Of a stretch of DNA of 64,000 bases, positions 62,476 through 64,000 are shown in pieces. Numbering within the stretch: position 1 is the first letter of the stretch; each line of letters opens with the position of its first letter. This stretch comes from Cyclobacteriaceae bacterium (GTDB lineage Bacteria; Bacteroidota; Bacteroidia; Cytophagales; Cyclobacteriaceae). Position numbers and translations under genes: made by a program. The notes under the pieces were generated by a model, which saw only the letters and a program-made list of their open reading frames with translations, had not been told where the DNA came from and ran no database searches. Where the stretch lies: the NCBI GenBank assembly GCA_019638255.1, contig JAHBUD010000001.1:3038001-3102000 (forward strand), in the 5' to 3' direction.

Positions 62476-64000
62476 TTACAAGCGTAAATCCTTACTTTCA
62501 ATTCGATTTAAAATACACCCACCAAATTTCTCTCCCAAAGTTTTTACATAGGAAATTGATTCCCGGTCTTGCTGCCCAATTGAAGATTGTGCAGAAAAGA
62601 TCGTTAACACTTTGTCGACATATTGCACCAATTCCTTTGTATCAGCATATTCATTGAGCGCACCACCTTCCATCAAGATATAATCAAAATTCTCCCTAAA
62701 TCCCTCAATCAAATTTTTGAAATTTCTTCCACTTAATATTTCAGCCGGAGATGCCCCTCCTCCGCCAGAATTTGTAACGATAAATACATTTTTGAAGATC
62801 GTGGGGTTGATCAATTCATAGGCCATCTCTTTATCATCGCTATCATCATCAAGTCTTGGTTCGGCATTATTAGCAGCCAGAAGCCCGCTAGGCTTTTTAT
62901 TTTCAATGGCCTTCCCTTTTACTTGTGATTTCGGGAGAATATTTGAAAGCATGTTATTTCGAAAATTTGTGTCAACTATTAATACCCGCTTATTGATCAA
63001 ACTTAGGACATAACAAAGCGTAAGGATTATAAATGTTTTACCTTCATTTTTCCGTAAACTTGTAATTAGCAATACCGGAGAATTAAGCGAAACAACTTCA
63101 TGACGCAACTTCCTGATCAATGACTTAAAAAGTTCGACATCTTCATTACCGGTTTGAGAAAAAAGCTGCGGAATGTTTAAATTCTTTATAGGCAACTTAG
63201 TGATTGTTCCAAGTAATGGAAGATTAACAAGGGCATTGAACTTGTCAATTGATCGAATTGATTGATCCAGAAACTCAAACAAAACAATTAAGAAAATACA
63301 TAATGAAAAACTACTAAAAGCTGCGAAACCAACAATCAGAAGTCTTTTCGAATTAAGCGGATTAACCGGAGGAAAAGCCATAGAAACCTGGCGAAGGGTA
63401 TTACCGGACAAAAGTTTATTCTTGGCTTCATTAAACTTTGCCACTGCATCCAGGTACTCCTGAGATGCAAGGTCAACCTCCTGCTGAATGGCAGCTAATT
63501 TTGCCTCTTTCGAAGCATAGCCCGAAAAACTGTATTGCAAGCTTCTAATTTTGGCGTCAACAGTGTTTAAATCAGAACGAGTTACCTGATGTTCGACTTC
63601 TAATTCATTTAATCTATTTTGAATTTCTGCTCTTGAAAGTGTTGGTGTTGCCGAAGAAGAAACTCCATACTCAGTTTGAATCCGCAATTGTTCACGCAAG
63701 AGACTTATTGAATCCCTTAGCACTGAATTTGTTTGCCCACCAGTGATGTAGCGTTCATTAAGACTATTAATAGTATTACGAAGTTCAATGATCTTCTGAT
63801 TATCGGACACCTGACTGGTGCTACCCACACCTGATAGCTGCTTGATTAAGCGATCCTTGGTCAATTCAATGCGTTGGAGGTTACTACGTAAATCATCCCT
63901 CACTTTTTCAAGTTCAGTCAATTGACCGAGTTTATTCTCACCCTCACGTTGCACGTTAAAAAGAGTGTTACTGGTCTTAAATATTCTTTGAGTCTCCAGT
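62476..64000 (-). CDS. Wzz/tyrosine autokinase-like exopolysaccharide chain-length protein (partial, runs off right edge)
   Basis: The reading frame is open to the window edge; the GTG at 63954 is internal, and the visible part continues at least 15 codons upstream. The visible C-terminal ~507 residues hold a long coiled coil, then a PP-rich segment (SMAFPPVNPLNSKR) and membrane helix, then a P-loop ATPase domain. The P-loop is SLRKNEGKT, with Ser in place of the first Gly. The Walker A' segment is VLIVDTNFR, so the second acidic residue is absent. The Walker B-like segment is FDYILMEGG with Glu in place of Asp. No C-terminal tyrosine cluster is visible (end KDLRL). It is probably a chain-length regulator whose kinase function is weakened or lost. 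Confidence 0.85.
   Translation of the reverse strand, partial: LETQRIFKTSNTLFNVQREGENKLGQLTELEKVRDDLRSNLQRIELTKDRLIKQLSGVGSTSQVSDNQKIIELRNTINSLNERYITGGQTNSVLRDSISLLREQLRIQTEYGVSSSATPTLSRAEIQNRLNELEVEHQVTRSDLNTVDAKIRSLQYSFSGYASKEAKLAAIQQEVDLASQEYLDAVAKFNEAKNKLLSGNTLRQVSMAFPPVNPLNSKRLLIVGFAAFSSFSLCIFLIVLFEFLDQSIRSIDKFNALVNLPLLGTITKLPIKNLNIPQLFSQTGNEDVELFKSLIRKLRHEVVSLNSPVLLITSLRKNEGKTFIILTLCYVLSLINKRVLIVDTNFRNNMLSNILPKSQVKGKAIENKKPSGLLAANNAEPRLDDDSDDKEMAYELINPTIFKNVFIVTNSGGGGASPAEILSGRNFKNLIEGFRENFDYILMEGGALNEYADTKELVQYVDKVLTIFSAQSSIGQQDRESISYVKTLGEKFGGCILNRIESKDLRL

Overview
The window reads as a chromosome segment of a Bacteroidota bacterium, most likely of the Cytophagales. Supporting signs are several proteins with type IX secretion (T9SS) C-terminal sorting domains, a PorP/SprF family protein, lipid A kinase LpxK next to a Bacteroidota-type porin, a menaquinone operon, and repeated TAnnTTTG promoter motifs, the -7 element of Bacteroidota sigma-A. 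No phage, insertion sequence, CRISPR array or rRNA was seen. One tRNA-Ser(CGA) lies at the left edge.

Left part (1-21.2 kb) is mostly housekeeping: OsmC peroxidase, a MacB/FtsX-type permease, a secreted protein of the family often mislabelled asparagine synthetase B, a small lipoprotein, a large BNR/VPS10-like propeller protein with a T9SS tail, and a minus-strand lpxK-porin-miaE group. A Nif3 family protein, a coiled-coil protein with a decayed zinc ribbon and a TPR protein follow. A histidine phosphatase faces a menaquinone operon (menI-like, menF, menD, menB, menE).

Middle part (21.3-54.7 kb) is a long glycan and surface region. A CheY-like regulator overlaps a sugar-1-phosphate transferase that carries its own receiver-like N-terminus. 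Four glycosyltransferases and a secreted protein follow. Then come three very large secreted proteins, each starting with an alpha/beta-hydrolase (esterase-like) domain and ending in a T9SS sorting domain (28.3, 35.3 and 50.6 kb). Among them lie a PorP/SprF protein fused to a SPOR-like domain, an SGNH hydrolase, an acyltransferase-3 protein, a DprE2/DprE1-like pair that could make a polyprenyl-phosphate pentose, and two GT-C type membrane glycosyltransferases.

Right part (54.7-64 kb) is an exopolysaccharide locus. A tight minus-strand operon encodes a Wzx flippase, a GT4 enzyme, an unlisted 37-residue membrane peptide, a Wzy-like polymerase/ligase and a half-length TolC-like protein. A divergent group encodes a sulfotransferase, a membrane-anchored unknown protein and a secreted beta-helix protein. 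A Wzz/tyrosine-kinase-like chain-length protein with an altered ATPase site runs off the right edge.

Inferred overall theme: synthesis, export, sulfation, and acyl addition or removal on a surface glycan, together with T9SS-exported esterases that could act on it. The most unusual single features are an SGNH esterase domain inserted inside a fibronectin III domain, an intrinsic-terminator hairpin that coincides with a signal peptide, phased CTTTAA repeats before the response regulator, and the DprE1/E2 island.
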